Positions 5,398 through 5,973 of a DNA stretch of 5,973 nt are shown piece after piece (position 1 is the first letter of the stretch; each line of letters begins with the position of its first letter). The position numbers were made by a program, and so were the translations under genes. The stretch covers positions 1 to 5,973 of the forward strand of contig JAUSIF010000208.1 in the NCBI GenBank assembly GCA_030648135.1, written 5' to 3'. The DNA comes from Xanthobacteraceae bacterium. Lineage in GTDB: Bacteria; Pseudomonadota; Alphaproteobacteria; Rhizobiales; Xanthobacteraceae. The notes below the pieces were generated by a model. The model saw only the letters and a program-made list of their open reading frames with translations, was not told the DNA's origin and ran no database searches.

Positions 5398-5754
5398 ATG
5401 CTGACCGTCATCATCGTCATACATTTGTTGCTGGTGCTCGCGCTCATCGGCGTGGTGCTGTTGCAGAAGTCCGAAGGCGGCGGCCTCGGCATCGGCGGCG
5501 GCGGCGGGTTCCTCACCACCCGCGGTAGTTCCAACGTGCTCACCAAGACCACGGCGATCCTGGCCGGTGGGTTCTTCCTGACCAGCCTGTTTCTCTCGAT
5601 CATCGCCGGTTGGGGCCGGCAGGAGCGCTCGATCATCCGCCCGCAGCCCACGTCGTCGGCGCCGGGAGAGCCTGCGCCCGCGCCAGGGGGTAATATCCTC
5701 GACGCTCTGAAACAGAAGGCCCCGTCGGGGCCGCAGGTGCCGCAGTCGCAATGA
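5398..5754 (+). CDS. secG: Preprotein translocase subunit SecG
   Basis: The predicted 118-residue inner-membrane protein is the small accessory subunit of the SecYEG channel, which helps SecA drive export. It has the two expected membrane helices, at about 2-22 (TVIIVIHLLLVLALIGVVLL) and 52-70 (AILAGGFFLTSLFLSIIA region). They are joined by the signature loop QKSEGGGLGIGGGGGF (23-38), then the conserved SSNVLTKTTAILA stretch (44-56). The tail from about 81 is rich in Pro, Ala, Ser and Gln, as is usual in alphaproteobacteria and unlike the shorter gamma-proteobacterial tails. The start is ATG at 5398, with GGAA six bases upstream. It lies between tpiA and pyrG, a common alphaproteobacterial order. 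A strong terminator begins nine bases after the stop, so the unit ends here. Near the 3' end, 5718-5732 (GGCCCC-GTC-GGGGCC) can form a GC hairpin within the coding region. Confidence 0.95.
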   Translation: MLTVIIVIHLLLVLALIGVVLLQKSEGGGLGIGGGGGFLTTRGSSNVLTKTTAILAGGFFLTSLFLSIIAGWGRQERSIIRPQPTSSAPGEPAPAPGGNILDALKQKAPSGPQVPQSQ

Positions 5755-5763
5755 GGCGATCTA

Positions 5764-5795
5764 GAGGGGTCGGGGTTCCGGCCCTTCGGTTTTTT
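5764..5795 (+). terminator. Intrinsic terminator after secG
   Basis: GAGGGGTCGG (5764-5773) pairs with CCGGCCCTTC (5778-5787) across a GGTT loop, a ten-pair stem with two G-U pairs, followed by GG and six T (5790-5795). Stem, loop and T run all fit a Rho-independent terminator. It would separate secG transcription from pyrG. Confidence 0.85.
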
Positions 5796-5854
5796 AGGGA
5801 TACGGCGGGATTTCGCTCGTCGAATCGCTTGCGGAGGGCTAAAGCTCGGTTCCC

Positions 5855-5973
5855 ATGGCGCGGTACATTTTCATCACCGGCGGCGTGGTCTCCTCCCTTG
5901 GCAAGGGCCTGGCCGCATCGGCGCTCGGTGCGCTGTTGCAGGCGCGCGGCTTCTCGGTGCGGCTCAGGAAGCT
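5855..5973 (+). CDS. pyrG: CTP synthase, N-terminal part only
   Basis: The first 39 codons are present; the gene continues past the window edge. The peptide starts MARYIFITGGVVSSLGKGLA and continues with ALGALLQARGFSVRLRKL, which is the almost invariant N-terminus of CTP synthase. GGVVSSLGKG (9-18) is its ATP-binding P-loop-like segment. The enzyme aminates UTP to CTP with ATP and glutamine. ATG at 5855-5857 is the first possible start, since TAA lies in frame at 5840-5842. The only purine-rich run (GGAGGG, 5833-5838) ends 16 bases before the ATG, farther than usual, so the ribosome binding site is atypical. The secG terminator upstream implies a separate promoter in 5796-5854, where I see no convincing consensus pair; one GAATC site lies at 5822-5826. 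The amidotransferase domain is outside the window. Confidence 0.95.
   Translation, partial: MARYIFITGGVVSSLGKGLAASALGALLQARGFSVRLRK

Noticed and set aside
5718..5732. GC-rich hairpin GGCCCC-GTC-GGGGCC
   Set aside because: It is inside the secG coding region, lacks a T run, and a much better terminator follows at 5764.
1..5973. tRNA, rRNA, CRISPR array, insertion sequence or transposase
   Set aside because: I looked on both strands and found no cloverleaf-type sequence, regular spaced repeats, or transposase motifs.

Overview
The window is chromosomal DNA from a GC-rich alphaproteobacterium, most likely of the Hyphomicrobiales (Rhizobiales). Three things point there. The gene order tpiA-secG-pyrG, with a divergent ppiD-trpE block, is the arrangement I know from this group. 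The TrpE, SecG and PyrG proteins have alphaproteobacterial features, such as the glycine-rich loop and proline-rich tail of SecG. The tpiA leader contains a palindromic repeat resembling one that is abundant in rhizobial genomes. The genus cannot be fixed from sequence reading alone.

Left part, minus strand (read from 4199 down to 1). A membrane-anchored periplasmic folding factor of the PpiD/SurA type (2313-4199) has a well-formed sigma70-like promoter just upstream. It is followed after one base by trpE (800-2311), anthranilate synthase component I. Next comes a two-gene type II toxin-antitoxin module of the MazEF class: a MazE-like (DUF3018-type) antitoxin (459-722), overlapped by four bases by a MazF/PemK-type endoribonuclease toxin (133-462) that appears to start with TTG. 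After that, the first 23 codons of trpG (1-71), the glutamine amidotransferase partner of TrpE, run off the window edge. The toxin-antitoxin pair therefore sits inside what is normally a continuous trpE-trpG block. A perfect 14-bp palindrome just before the antitoxin start is a strong candidate for the module's own operator.

Middle (4200-4439). The divergent region carries the ppiD promoter, a perfect 6-bp inverted repeat, and a composite two-hairpin palindromic element that forms the leader of tpiA almost up to its ribosome binding site.

Right part, plus strand. Triosephosphate isomerase (tpiA, 4440-5204) is followed by a 193-bp gap holding six GANTC sites, the target of the alphaproteobacterial CcrM methylase. 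Then come secG (5398-5754), a strong intrinsic terminator (5764-5795) and the start of CTP synthase pyrG (5855 to the window edge).

Most genes are core metabolism or secretion. The unusual points are the toxin-antitoxin module lodged between trpE and trpG, with its probable operator and repeat-expanded antitoxin tail, and the GANTC cluster before secG.
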